DNA from: CAZGOM01 sp964542875
Lineage (GTDB): Bacteria > Planctomycetota > Phycisphaerae > Phycisphaerales > Phycisphaeraceae
Direction of reading: 5' to 3'
Length of the DNA stretch: 64,000 nt
NCBI GenBank assembly: GCA_964542875.1
Contig: CAZIWA010000009.1
Coordinates: 12,850 to 76,849 of the forward strand
In this document: positions 24,091 through 31,597 of the stretch, piece by piece
Numbering within the stretch: the stretch's first letter is position 1
How the letters are laid out: the number at the start of each line of letters is the position of its first letter
The notes under the pieces: model-generated
The model's input: only the letters and a program-made list of their open reading frames with translations
Databases searched by the model: none
What the model was told of the DNA's origin: nothing
Position numbers and translations under genes: made by a program

Positions 24091-24868
24091 AGGCTCCTCC
24101 GATTACTTTGGGTGCCGTCAGCGAGGGCGAAAACAACGGCAAAAACAAGCGCCAGCGCGTTGCCTCGGCGTACATGGACAGGCGTAGGTCATTGGCCGGG
24201 GTAGCGCCCGACCAGGCCATCACAGGCCCCAGCCGGCCAGTAAAGCCTGTATCACCCTCAAGCCCGTTGCGACGCTCATACCTGCCCAGGGCCAAGACCT
24301 TAAAATCCGGATCGCTGATGGTTTCGGTCGAATAGGCCGGCGTGCCGGCGTCGAGCGAGAAGCGACGGTCGGCGGCCTGCCTGGCCTCAAACCACAGCAT
24401 GTGGGGCGTATCGTCGGCGTAGTTGCATGGCTGGCTGAGCGTCGACGCCACGGAGCCATTGGAATAAAACACATCCACCGATGTGGAGTCATCCACATCG
24501 GTCACCAGGTCCACCTCGGCCAGGGAGAAGTTCCCGCCGTTGTTGGAGCTGAAGCTGAGGATGGATTTCGAGGTGCCGGCCGGCAAGCGTGTGGACGTCC
24601 GGAACCAGCACGCAAAGCCCCAGGGCGTGGAGGCGAGATTGAGATTGGGATTGCGGCAATATGAATCCAGGGAGCCGTCAAACGCCAGGGCACGCCCCAG
24701 ATCCGCATCATCCTCCTGCAGCACGGCCGCCTCCAGCTCCATGTCTTTGCCGGCCAGCACGTCCACCAGCTCGCCATCGAGCACCTGATGGGTGGGCCAG
24801 AGGTAGGTCAATGAGAGGGCCGAGACCAGCGAGGTGTTGAGGCGATACGGATCGCGCGGGGTGCTCAT
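24083..24868 (-). CDS. LamG/concanavalin A-like virion protein
   Basis: The pattern 'AFDGSLDSYC ... PWGFACWFRTSTRL ... ILSFSSNNGG ... GRYERRN ... GRLGPVMAWSG' is the jelly-roll of LamG/laminin-G-like (concanavalin A-type) domains: a paired strand with Trp-Phe, a loop with Asn/Gly, and a final 'G.hg.v..w.ral'. Such domains in phages bind glycans and act in adsorption. There is no signal peptide. It forms a small operon with the coiled-coil virion protein after it and overlaps the gene before it by 4 nt. Confidence 0.7.
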   Translation of the reverse strand: MSTPRDPYRLNTSLVSALSLTYLWPTHQVLDGELVDVLAGKDMELEAAVLQEDDADLGRALAFDGSLDSYCRNPNLNLASTPWGFACWFRTSTRLPAGTSKSILSFSSNNGGNFSLAEVDLVTDVDDSTSVDVFYSNGSVASTLSQPCNYADDTPHMLWFEARQAADRRFSLDAGTPAYSTETISDPDFKVLALGRYERRNGLEGDTGFTGRLGPVMAWSGATPANDLRLSMYAEATRWRLFLPLFSPSLTAPKVIGGAFV

Positions 24869-25065
24869 TGGCCCTCCCGTTGTTCACGGGCGATTCGCCG
24901 CGCCAGACGCATGCGATCAGGTGTGCGCATGTTAGGGACCGCATGCACGGCCAAGTCATCGGTCCAGGACAACACCACGACATGACCGTCGGCGAACTTG
25001 ACCGTGTAAACGCCAGGCGTCCAGGTGACCTCAGGGTCGGCTGATTGTGGTGACTCCTCCGCCAT
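24865..25065 (-). CDS. Small hypothetical protein, 66 aa
   Basis: The protein has an acidic N-terminus, a short beta hairpin (TVKFADGHVVVLSW) and a basic helical tail (RMRLARRIAREQ). It starts 6 nt after the lipoprotein-like gene and overlaps the LamG-like gene by 4 nt. No family recognised; it may be an assembly or connector accessory. Confidence 0.5.
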   Translation of the reverse strand: MAEESPQSADPEVTWTPGVYTVKFADGHVVVLSWTDDLAVHAVPNMRTPDRMRLARRIAREQREGQ

Positions 25066-25071
25066 TGCCGC

Positions 25072-26400
25072 TCACCGCCTGCCCGTGGTAGTGCGTGATT
25101 TGGGCAGTGGTAGCGCCAACGCCAGCAACAGAACCAGGCACGAACCGTACACCACCGCCGCCCACAGGCTCACGCAATTGCCTTGTGCCTGGCTGCACCC
25201 GTTCAAAAATGCGAGACATGCCAGTGTCAGGCAGCCGATTTTGGCGCTGCGCTTCACCGACCGGACCGTGTCCCGGACTTTGTTGACGCCCCCTTCCCCC
25301 ACCAGCTGGATCTGCGCAGCCTGGATTTGATCCTTCACGACTTGGCCGACTGCGGGATTTTTGACGTAGTAATCCTCCACACCGCGCGCCACAGACTTAA
25401 GCGCGACATCCTTGTCGGCCAGCTCCTGAGCTCGCGCTTTCTCCCGCTTCATGAGCCAGTCGATCACGCCGCCGACAACCAGGCCGCCGGCAACCACGAC
25501 AAAGCCGATGGCCAGAGCCCATTTGTATTCGGCGACCAGGGCGCCCATCACAATGACGATGATGCCGCCCAGGACGCCCGCCGCGCCCATGTAGGGGAAT
25601 TTCACGCAGGCGATGCACCCGATGATGATGGCGACGCCGCCCAGGCCGTATAGCCACATCGCGCCGGCGTCCTGGCCCTTGGCCTCGACATTGATTTTCG
25701 TACCCCCGGAATTGGCGGTGGAACCCTCAGAAGTCACACCGCCGGCCCCGACGCCGGCGATGGTGACTTTTGCGGGTTGGTTTGCCTGCTCGGCCTTAAT
25801 GCCCGCGCCCTGGGAAGAGATGCCGGCACCGGCCGCAGACGCAGTATCCCTGGTCTTGGCCGATGGCTTGGCTTCATCCTCGTCAGTGCGATGCGTGATG
25901 TCCACAGCACCAGCGCCGTCGACGTGGACGAGGCCGGTAGCTGGGTCATATGTGACGGTGGTGGACGTGGATTGTGTGGTTGGGGGTGCCCATGCCCCAG
26001 GAAGGGCCTGGATGGCGGGGTAGGGCTTGGGGAGGGTTGGGAGAGGGGTGAGTGCCGGCGGTGGCGCTGGGGAAGCTCCTGGGGCCGCGGGCGAGGCAAG
26101 GGGCGTAGTCAGGATCCGGAACTCTTTGGTCGTGCGGTGATGGCCGTTGTCGCTCTGGACCTCGCGCTCCAGGCTGGTGGTGCCGGGGGTGACCTGCGTC
26201 TGGGCGTCACACCCAGCCAGGCCACCCCCAAGGCAGATACACAGCCCGACCATTAAAAAAACACATGCGAGTGCGGAAAAGTTTGGTCCCGCGCCGATCC
26301 CCCGACGGGATGCTGGCGCGGGGCGCAGAGCGCCGGTGAAGCGTCTCGGCTTTGTGTGTGAGCTGGAGGTGGTTATGTCCGCAAATGAAAAAAGCAACAC
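25072..26400 (-). CDS. Multi-pass membrane lipoprotein-like phage protein, 442 aa
   Basis: The GTG at 26400 has an ideal AGGAGG site with 8-nt spacing, so I use it although it gives a long basic stretch before the first hydrophobic segment. That segment ends in a lipobox (LAGC, Cys64); an ATG at 26253 would leave only 14 residues before it. A Pro/Ala/Thr-rich linker (about 90-220) leads to three membrane helices (about 245-315), then a charged helix. Near residue 400 there is a second lipobox-like LNGC and a last hydrophobic helix. Membrane plus lipoprotein parts in a phage suggest lysis (spanin-type) or superinfection exclusion. No named family. Confidence 0.55.
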   Translation of the reverse strand: MLLFSFADITTSSSHTKPRRFTGALRPAPASRRGIGAGPNFSALACVFLMVGLCICLGGGLAGCDAQTQVTPGTTSLEREVQSDNGHHRTTKEFRILTTPLASPAAPGASPAPPPALTPLPTLPKPYPAIQALPGAWAPPTTQSTSTTVTYDPATGLVHVDGAGAVDITHRTDEDEAKPSAKTRDTASAAGAGISSQGAGIKAEQANQPAKVTIAGVGAGGVTSEGSTANSGGTKINVEAKGQDAGAMWLYGLGGVAIIIGCIACVKFPYMGAAGVLGGIIVIVMGALVAEYKWALAIGFVVVAGGLVVGGVIDWLMKREKARAQELADKDVALKSVARGVEDYYVKNPAVGQVVKDQIQAAQIQLVGEGGVNKVRDTVRSVKRSAKIGCLTLACLAFLNGCSQAQGNCVSLWAAVVYGSCLVLLLALALPLPKSRTTTGRR

Positions 26401-26491
26401 GACAGGAACCTCCTGCGAGCTGCTTCACCGGACGCGGGCATTATACCCGGTAGGTGTTTATTAGGGAATAGATTTTTGACCCGTAACTAAT

Positions 26492-26839
26492 TTAAAGACG
26501 TTGAGGTGTGGCATCAAGTAGAGCATTCGCCAGCCCACGCAATGCTTCCAAATCGTGAATTTCAGGATCTACCGGCATGGTGCCGGTCAGCAGGGATACG
26601 ATTTTCTGGTTGATAAGAGTGACACCGCCACCAGAGTCATCAGATGCCGCCTCCATATCATTTCTCGCTCCGTGACGATCGAATCGAATCCGTATCGCTT
26701 CTGTAAGGGTGACGGCAGTAATAGGGTCATTGCTGTTTGCGGCGTACGCAGCCCAGCGATGCCCAGTGGAATAAGCTTTCGCCAGAACTATCAGATGTCC
26801 GAAATCAGACGCCTCGTAAAGTTTCACTTCTAACCTCAA
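26492..26839 (-). CDS. Hypothetical protein, 115 aa
   Basis: A soluble alpha/beta protein without cysteines or membrane segments. 'SNDPITAVTLTEAIRIRFDRHG' near the middle could be a helix on a strand. It is separated from its downstream neighbour by about 90 nt that hold that gene's ribosome site. No family or partner recognised. Confidence 0.5.
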   Translation of the reverse strand: MRLEVKLYEASDFGHLIVLAKAYSTGHRWAAYAANSNDPITAVTLTEAIRIRFDRHGARNDMEAASDDSGGGVTLINQKIVSLLTGTMPVDPEIHDLEALRGLANALLDATPQRL

Positions 26840-26977
26840 TTCTGTTTTTGTAGTGTTCCTGGAGTTGTCGCCAGTCCCTAGACCGATATGAAGCGACTAT
26901 ATCGCTGCATGATCTTTAGAGGCCAGGAATAAGCCTGTGTTTTTTGCATCGCTGGGAATGATTGAAGCGAACCGTAA

Positions 26978-27586
26978 TCAACCGAACAGTCCGCGCTCTG
27001 GCTCAATCTGGATGCGGTCGATCGATCCAGCCGCGCGCACCGGGTAAGCCTCCAGCTCACCCGACCACGGCTCAAACATCGCTGCCAGCTCAATCACCGA
27101 TGTCCCTTGGTCAAGCCAACGGGCCCAGGAGTTGCGCGGGATGATCACGGGCATGCGGTCGTGGATCTGAGTGATCGAGCGAGCCGCAGCGGTTGTAAGG
27201 ATGGCCATACGCTGCATCGGAAGCGCCGGCTGTAGGATTCCGGCAAAGGCCAGGTCGCCGCCGTCCTTGAGGCGGAGGAAGTGAGGCTGTTTTGGGGCGG
27301 GCCATTCGTACCACCCTACTGCCGGCACTAGACACCGCCGCGTCCGGAACGCGTGGCGAAACATCGTCAGCTCGTGGACTGTTTCGCAGCGAGCATTGAT
27401 CGTGAGGTCAGGGCGGAACGTCGACGTCATGCCCCACAACGCCGGCGCCAGCACCATGCCCGGCTCAATGATGGCCACCTGTTGAGACGGGGACACATTC
27501 AAGTTGGTGCCAAGCGCGGACAGGCGCTCGTGTAATTCGAGCTCCGGCATCTCCTGCAACTGCTTGTACGCGTATCTCCCACACAT
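26978..27586 (-). CDS. yedK: SRAP protein (YedK/HMCES-like abasic-site shield)
   Basis: All SRAP hallmarks are seen: Met removal would expose Cys2 (MCGRYA), NARCET at about 64-69, GWYEW with the conserved Glu at about 94, and HDRMPVI at about 142-148. At 202 residues the protein is near the usual length. The family forms a thiazolidine cross-link between Cys2 and abasic sites in single-stranded DNA, protecting stalled forks. A phage copy would guard replicating phage DNA or the host after damage. It lies upstream of the late genes among accessory genes on the same strand. Confidence 0.92.
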   Translation of the reverse strand: MCGRYAYKQLQEMPELELHERLSALGTNLNVSPSQQVAIIEPGMVLAPALWGMTSTFRPDLTINARCETVHELTMFRHAFRTRRCLVPAVGWYEWPAPKQPHFLRLKDGGDLAFAGILQPALPMQRMAILTTAAARSITQIHDRMPVIIPRNSWARWLDQGTSVIELAAMFEPWSGELEAYPVRAAGSIDRIQIEPERGLFG

Positions 27587-27592
27587 AAAAAA

Positions 27593-28213
27593 TCATCCCA
27601 ACACTGGATCGCTTGCAGACTCTGATGACCGGATCACGGGCTCCATATGAATGTCGATTTTCACCTCTTTTTTACCCTTGATCAAGCGTTCAAACTGTAT
27701 TAGTTCTTCGCCGTCTAATGAAATCGTACGATTATTTTCCTGGATAAATGCATGCCTTTCTCCAGCAATATCTTCAAAAATAGCACCTATTCGTTCACCA
27801 CCTCCTCCTGGGGCTTTCACTAAACCGTTGATGTTTAAGAACGTTTCCGGTGCGATCGGATCCAGAAGGTAGATATTTTCATCTGACCAGGTCTCTTTTT
27901 TGGCGCTTAAAACAAGTTTGATATTTATCGCCGATCCATTACCTATGTTTTGCAGCGAGTGGCATGACCTAATAACGGAGGTTGTGAGTACAGGTTTGCG
28001 AGCATTCTTCTCCGCCGCCTGGGAGGTCTTCAACGACTTTTCAGCAATGCGATTGGCGTACCAAGAAACAGCCACAGCAACAATCGAAACTAGGAATGCT
28101 GCATCGGCAATTCCCGGCGTCCATATCTCGGCTTCAATTCCCAACAAAAAAGCTGTCTGAAAAAATTGGGCCATGTTGTTCATTTCGAGAAAAGTGGAAC
28201 GGCTAACCTCCAT
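27593..28213 (-). CDS. Hypothetical membrane-anchored protein, 206 aa
   Basis: One membrane helix is predicted at about residues 34-55 (AAFLVSIVAVAVSWYANR), followed by a charged helix and a soluble domain of about 140 residues. A short hydrophobic stretch at about 14-26 may be a second segment. The soluble part has strands such as 'NIKLVLSAKK' and ends in an acidic beta region. It starts beside, and divergent to, the plus-strand gene at 28260. No family recognised. It is the most distal minus-strand phage gene. Confidence 0.55.
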   Translation of the reverse strand: MEVSRSTFLEMNNMAQFFQTAFLLGIEAEIWTPGIADAAFLVSIVAVAVSWYANRIAEKSLKTSQAAEKNARKPVLTTSVIRSCHSLQNIGNGSAINIKLVLSAKKETWSDENIYLLDPIAPETFLNINGLVKAPGGGGERIGAIFEDIAGERHAFIQENNRTISLDGEELIQFERLIKGKKEVKIDIHMEPVIRSSESASDPVLG

Positions 28214-28223
28214 TTTATCGCCC

Positions 28224-28253
28224 TTGACGTACGGTTTCTGTTAGGCGTATGAT
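28224..28253 (+). promoter_or_regulatory. Sigma-70-type promoter of the 28260 gene
   Basis: TTGACG (28224-28229) and TATGAT (28248-28253) are 18 nt apart. Only 6 nt lie between the -10 box and the ATG at 28260, so the predicted transcript begins at the start codon (leaderless). It lies in the 46-bp gap to a divergent gene. Confidence 0.65.
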
Positions 28254-28259
28254 TTTTGC

Positions 28260-28547
28260 ATGTTAATCATCGACATCGACGGGGGGGCCTACGAGCTGCG
28301 GATATCGCGTCTGCCGCTGGGGACCATGTACGCGGTCGACCAGGAGCACCAGGTGATCCATCTGTCCAGGCGCATCCCACCGACCGGGCGCCGCGCCTGG
28401 CTGGGTCGCGCCTGGGTCGATATACGCACATACCGGCACCGACAGAAGACCACTCACTGGATCATCGAGTCCCAGACCTGGCGGGCGGAGTACGCCAACT
28501 GGTGTACCCCCGGAAGGGCAAAAGCGTTGCAACGCCTGGCCGCCTGA
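28260..28547 (+). CDS. Small plus-strand protein at the prophage right end, 95 aa
   Basis: The 95-residue product is basic, rich in Arg, Trp and His, and has no signal or membrane segment. It is read from its own promoter in the direction opposite to the lytic genes, which is common for genes expressed in the lysogen at prophage ends. The family is not recognised. Its strands (LIIDIDGGAYELRISRLPLG at the start) suggest a small beta-rich fold. It could be a regulator or simply the last phage gene. Confidence 0.6.
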   Translation: MLIIDIDGGAYELRISRLPLGTMYAVDQEHQVIHLSRRIPPTGRRAWLGRAWVDIRTYRHRQKTTHWIIESQTWRAEYANWCTPGRAKALQRLAA

Positions 28548-28801
28548 GGCATGTGGAGAAGTGAAAATTCGAAAATTTCCAAAAAATATTTTGAGCGCCT
28601 ATCAAAATCCGAACATATGTCCTGACTTACATTTGATTAGCATCAGCTCACCCGACCCGGAAAAAGTTTGATGGACAGCCGCCCCGGACGTGACGATTTA
28701 TGTCATGTGGTATCAGATTATTACGTCGTCTTCCGCGCGGCTCCCCGTACGAAACCCTAAACAAAAATACTGCGATTTTGGCCGGGAAATCAGGGGTAGT
28801 A

Positions 28802-28828
28802 GTGTGTCAGCTAAACTAGCTGACACAC
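28802..28828. repeat. Perfect 12-bp inverted repeat
   Basis: GTGTGTCAGCTA and TAGCTGACACAC are separated by AAC. There is no T-run next to it, so an operator or recombinase site is as likely as a terminator. It lies between the last phage gene and the tRNA-like gene. Confidence 0.7.
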
Positions 28829-28840
28829 ATAGAAAGCAAA

Positions 28841-28893
28841 AAAGAAGCCCCTGGCATGAAGGGTTTCCCAACCGAGGTGCCAGGGGCTTCTTT
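28841..28893 (-). terminator. Strong hairpin terminator downstream of the tRNA-like gene
   Basis: AAAGAAGCCCCTGGCA (28841-28856) pairs perfectly with TGCCAGGGGCTTCTTT (28878-28893) around a 21-nt loop. On the minus strand the stem ends in a T-run, so it can end transcription from the tRNA-like gene toward the prophage. It is weakly able to act the other way. Confidence 0.65.
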
Positions 28894-28949
28894 AATCATT
28901 TCCACCGTGAAGGTGGATCGGATCCGAGGTGGAAGTCTCGAACCCAAAA

Positions 28950-29021
28950 GCGGGCATTCGGCTTTGGCCGGATAGAGGTTCAGCTTGGAAGGCTGACACT
29001 CTACCGTTGAGTTACGCCCGC
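28950..29021 (-). tRNA. tRNA-Gly(UCC)-like gene with abnormal T-arm
   Basis: Read on the minus strand, the 5' acceptor strand GCGGGCG pairs with TGCCCGC at the 3' end. The D-arm (ACTC/GAGT with GG in the loop) is normal. The anticodon arm TCAGC-CTTCCAA-GCTGA gives anticodon UCC, and a discriminator U follows, all as in bacterial tRNA-Gly. The region of the T-arm, however, has no GTTCGA loop and only a 4-bp CGGC/GCCG hairpin with a CAAA loop. No CCA is encoded. It may be a specialised tRNA, a decayed copy, or a gene altered by prophage integration. Confidence 0.5.
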
Positions 29022-29071
29022 GAGGCGAATGCCCATTATCCGCATCCGGGACGAAAAATCCAGCCGCCCTC

Positions 29072-29488
29072 TCATTGCCCGCTCAGCACCACCGTCCGCT
29101 TGTCGTGCTCATTGACCACCACTGTGAAATGCCCCATCCCCATGTCCCGCTGCGGCTCAGGCACCCGCTTGGTGTACATCACTTTCAGTTCCCGGTTATC
29201 TCCTTCGCCTTTTTCCAACAGCAAACGGTCGTACCCCTCCAGCCCACGTGCCGGGTCTTCAAATCCGTTTTCCCTCAGATGCGCCATCGCCCGCGTGTCG
29301 GCGATGCGCACCAGCGGCGCCAGCCGGTTGTACGTCTGCGTCTCTGTCACCATGTCCATTTTGAACCATTGCGCCGGCTCTTCCGCAGCGCATCCGCTCA
29401 TCATGCACCAGCAAAGCAGCGTCGCCAGCATCACCCAACTTAGCACGTCTTCGGTCGTCCAACCCGCACCCGTCGTCTTCGTCGCCAT
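29072..29488 (-). CDS. Hypothetical lipoprotein, 138 aa
   Basis: After a polar N-terminus there is a hydrophobic stretch ending in a lipobox-like MMSGC (Cys at about 33), so the protein is probably a lipoprotein on the outer face of the cytoplasmic membrane. The remainder is charged and soluble, with strands such as 'GHFTVVVNEHDKRTVVLSG' at the end. A GAGG ribosome site supports the ATG at 29488. No family recognised. First clear chromosomal protein gene after the prophage. Confidence 0.6.
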   Translation of the reverse strand: MATKTTGAGWTTEDVLSWVMLATLLCWCMMSGCAAEEPAQWFKMDMVTETQTYNRLAPLVRIADTRAMAHLRENGFEDPARGLEGYDRLLLEKGEGDNRELKVMYTKRVPEPQRDMGMGHFTVVVNEHDKRTVVLSGQ

Positions 29489-29664
29489 GGCGGACCTCGC
29501 ATGTAAGGGGCTTATAAATCAGCCTAGCCCTTACGCTCATCCGCGACGCCTCATAACTCCCTCATCAAGCCATCAGGCCGCCCCCTAAATGCACCGGGCC
29601 GACCCGCACAATTAAGCACAGGCCGGCCCGTTCGCCCCCAACCAATTCCCCCAATCCCGCCCGA

Positions 29665-30684
29665 CTATTTCTTTGCGCCATCCTCGCCCAGGTAGGTCTT
29701 CAGGTTCTCGTAAGAGTGCACCAGAATCCCGCCGTAAGCAGGGTTTTCAGCCAGTTTCTCGCCCACTTCTTTCTTGGCGTTCCAGAAGTCTTCCGTCGGC
29801 AGCCCGCTGAACGTGATGGTCGGCGTTTCCTTCAGCGCGCCGGTTTCCAGCGCTGGGCACACCGTCTTGCCGATCTTCGCGGCGTAGGCCAATTCATTTT
29901 CCACCACCGCGGTCACAGAGTTGGGTCCCGACACCTTTCTGCGGTACGACATCACACCGATGTAGTCTGTCACATCCTGGATGTGCTCATGGAAGTTCTT
30001 CGTCTTCCCGGCGTATTCCAGCACGCAGGTATCGCCTTCTGCGGTCTTGTTGTCGTACCAGAACGGGATATCCGCAGAAAGCGTCGCGCCCGGCGCCTGC
30101 TCATCGATTTTCTTCCGTGCAGCATGGAAGAAATCCAAAAATTCCTTCATCACATCCGTCCGTTCCGCGGTCTTCCAGGCGGGCGCCGTGTAGGGCTCAA
30201 TGTCGTAATGAATCCCCGCCAGCTTTGCGCCTTCAGGCAGCGCTTTGTTCATCGCCAGCATCGCTTCCAGCTTTCCTAAGGTTTCGGCGTGATTGGCCGC
30301 GCGCGCCATGGTCGGGTCGCCGTCCAGCGCTTCGATCATGATCCCCTTCTCTCCAGCCAGGGTGATCAGTTCCTTCCACATGTCTTGGTTAGCCACCACG
30401 GCCTTGCCGGCCTTCACGGAGCCCGGCTCAAACCTCACCTGCACAAACAACCGGTTAAACCCATTCTTGGCGGCAAAGCCCACCAGCGCAGCCCGCGCTT
30501 CTGGCGTGTTCACGCTTGCGGCCCGCCACACCCAAAGCGCGCTCACCCCGCGCACCTGCTTGCCCTGCGCAGCCTTGGCAGGGGCACGCTCTGCCCCCCG
30601 TGCCGGCGACGGCGCAAATGCGCCCCCTGCCAAAAATCCCGCTGAGGCCAGCCCCGCCACGATAAGCATGTTGATTCGCTTCAT
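29665..30684 (-). CDS. Secreted TIM-barrel-like protein, possible glycoside hydrolase
   Basis: The 339-residue protein begins with a signal peptide (KRINMLIVAGLASAGFLAGG, cleavage likely near ARGA). The mature part has recurring strand-helix units: 'GVSALWVWRA' at the start, 'GFNRLFVQVRFEPGS', 'GIMIEALDGDP', 'AGIHYDIEPY' and 'YIGVMSYRR'. The IHYDIEPY strand end with two acids looks like a TIM-barrel active site of glycosidase type. I cannot name a family. It is monocistronic, with its own promoter, and the ATG follows the -10 box by 6 nt. Confidence 0.65.
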   Translation of the reverse strand: MKRINMLIVAGLASAGFLAGGAFAPSPARGAERAPAKAAQGKQVRGVSALWVWRAASVNTPEARAALVGFAAKNGFNRLFVQVRFEPGSVKAGKAVVANQDMWKELITLAGEKGIMIEALDGDPTMARAANHAETLGKLEAMLAMNKALPEGAKLAGIHYDIEPYTAPAWKTAERTDVMKEFLDFFHAARKKIDEQAPGATLSADIPFWYDNKTAEGDTCVLEYAGKTKNFHEHIQDVTDYIGVMSYRRKVSGPNSVTAVVENELAYAAKIGKTVCPALETGALKETPTITFSGLPTEDFWNAKKEVGEKLAENPAYGGILVHSYENLKTYLGEDGAKK

Positions 30685-30690
30685 GACCTG

Positions 30691-30718
30691 ACTATACCGG
30701 CCAAAAAACCAATTTCAA
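30691..30718 (-). promoter_or_regulatory. Promoter of the secreted TIM-barrel gene
   Basis: On the minus strand TTGAAA (30718-30713) and TATAGT (30696-30691) are 16 nt apart. The ATG at 30684 comes 6 nt after the -10 box, so the mRNA is probably leaderless. Confidence 0.6.
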
Positions 30719-30870
30719 CATTTATTCATTCATTGATCTAATTTTTATTGACTTCAACAAAATTCCGACTATCGTCTCAGTGGAAGCCTAAAGTTTTGCT
30801 GACCCACGCCACGCCGACATCAGGCCAGGCAAACACGGGCCAGCCCAGCCCAAATGCCTGGAGACTCGCC

Positions 30871-31554
30871 ATGACCCTTCATTCACGCACCACCCGCAAC
30901 GCCAGCCGATGCAACACGCGCCGGGGCTTTAGCCTCATTGAACTGCTCGTGGTCATCAGCATCATCACCGTGCTCATCTCCGTCATGCTGCCCGCTTTGG
31001 GCAAAGCCCGGGAATCGGCAAACATCCTGCGCTGCTCCTCGGGCCTCCGGCAGATCGGCATCGCCATGTCCGGCTACTCGCAGGACTTTGGCCACCGCTG
31101 GATCAACTACAGCGACGGCGTTGTCCGTTGGCCCAGCACGCTCATCGCCGCTGAACGTCTCCCCAAGGCGAAAATCTCCATCTTCGAATGTCCCGCAGAC
31201 ACCATCCGCCCCACCGATCCTCTCGTTCAGAAATGGGAGCTAGGCGGTTCCTACGGCTTCAATAACGACATCAACGCCTACGGCCGCGGCCCCAGTTCCG
31301 TTGGCCAGCCCATCGGCAAACGCACAGACCAGGTCAAGCTCCCCGGTGAATACGCCACTCTCTGGGACTGCAACCAACCCCTCATCGCGTCTTCCGTCAC
31401 CGGCTGGGTTTTTGACCGCTCCACTTATGCCACCCGCCTGCCGGACCCCACCCGCCACATGGCTCGCGGCAACGTCCTCTTCATGGACGCCCGCGCCTCC
31501 ACGGTTGTCCCGCAGGACATCCCGCAGGTCTGGGTCACTTTCACGCACCAGTAA
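30871..31554 (+). CDS. Prepilin-like (type II secretion pseudopilin family) protein
   Basis: The ATG at 30871 gives 227 residues. A basic leader ends at RRG, followed by FSLIELLVVISIITVL: the prepilin peptidase site G|F with Glu at +5, and the hydrophobic assembly helix. The C-terminal part has the 'ARGNVLFMDARAS' element like the 'NvlFaDGh' end motif of planctomycete pseudopilins (DUF1559-like). Such proteins exist in many copies in these bacteria; their substrate or role is unclear. It is followed 43 nt later by a ROK regulator on the same strand. An upstream in-frame ATG at 30748 lacks the leader context. Confidence 0.85.
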   Translation: MTLHSRTTRNASRCNTRRGFSLIELLVVISIITVLISVMLPALGKARESANILRCSSGLRQIGIAMSGYSQDFGHRWINYSDGVVRWPSTLIAAERLPKAKISIFECPADTIRPTDPLVQKWELGGSYGFNNDINAYGRGPSSVGQPIGKRTDQVKLPGEYATLWDCNQPLIASSVTGWVFDRSTYATRLPDPTRHMARGNVLFMDARASTVVPQDIPQVWVTFTHQ

Positions 31555-31597
31555 CCTTCTGCTTGCTCATCCTGCCAAAACCGGCGAAAACATACCC

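Larger units (their letters stand above)
1..28840 (-). mobile_element. Prophage, right-hand part (lambda-like late module)
   Basis: Some 35 tightly packed genes, nearly all on the minus strand, include terminase, portal, prohead protease, capsid, tail tube, tape measure and fibre genes in the order known from lambda-type phages. Most junctions are stop/start overlaps. The gene content changes at about 28.6-28.9 kb to ordinary chromosomal genes and a tRNA-like gene, which I take as the right boundary. The left end, integrase or transposase, repressor and replication genes are not in the window. The dispersed intergenic repeats of the host half were not seen here. The exact right end is uncertain by a few hundred bases. 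Confidence 0.9.
28548..28949. other. Gene-free junction region between prophage and chromosome
   Basis: About 400 nt without a convincing gene. It holds an A/T-richer stretch (28560-28670), a perfect 12-bp inverted repeat (28802-28828) and a 16-bp hairpin (28841-28893), and then runs into the tRNA-like gene. It is the most likely site of the prophage end, but without the left end no repeat pair can be checked. Confidence 0.5.

Noticed and set aside
28950..29021. Plus-strand reading as tRNA-Ser(GGA)
   Set aside because: The anticodon arm is self-complementary, so both strands show an anticodon loop. Only the minus strand has a normal D-arm with GG and the Gly acceptor and discriminator.
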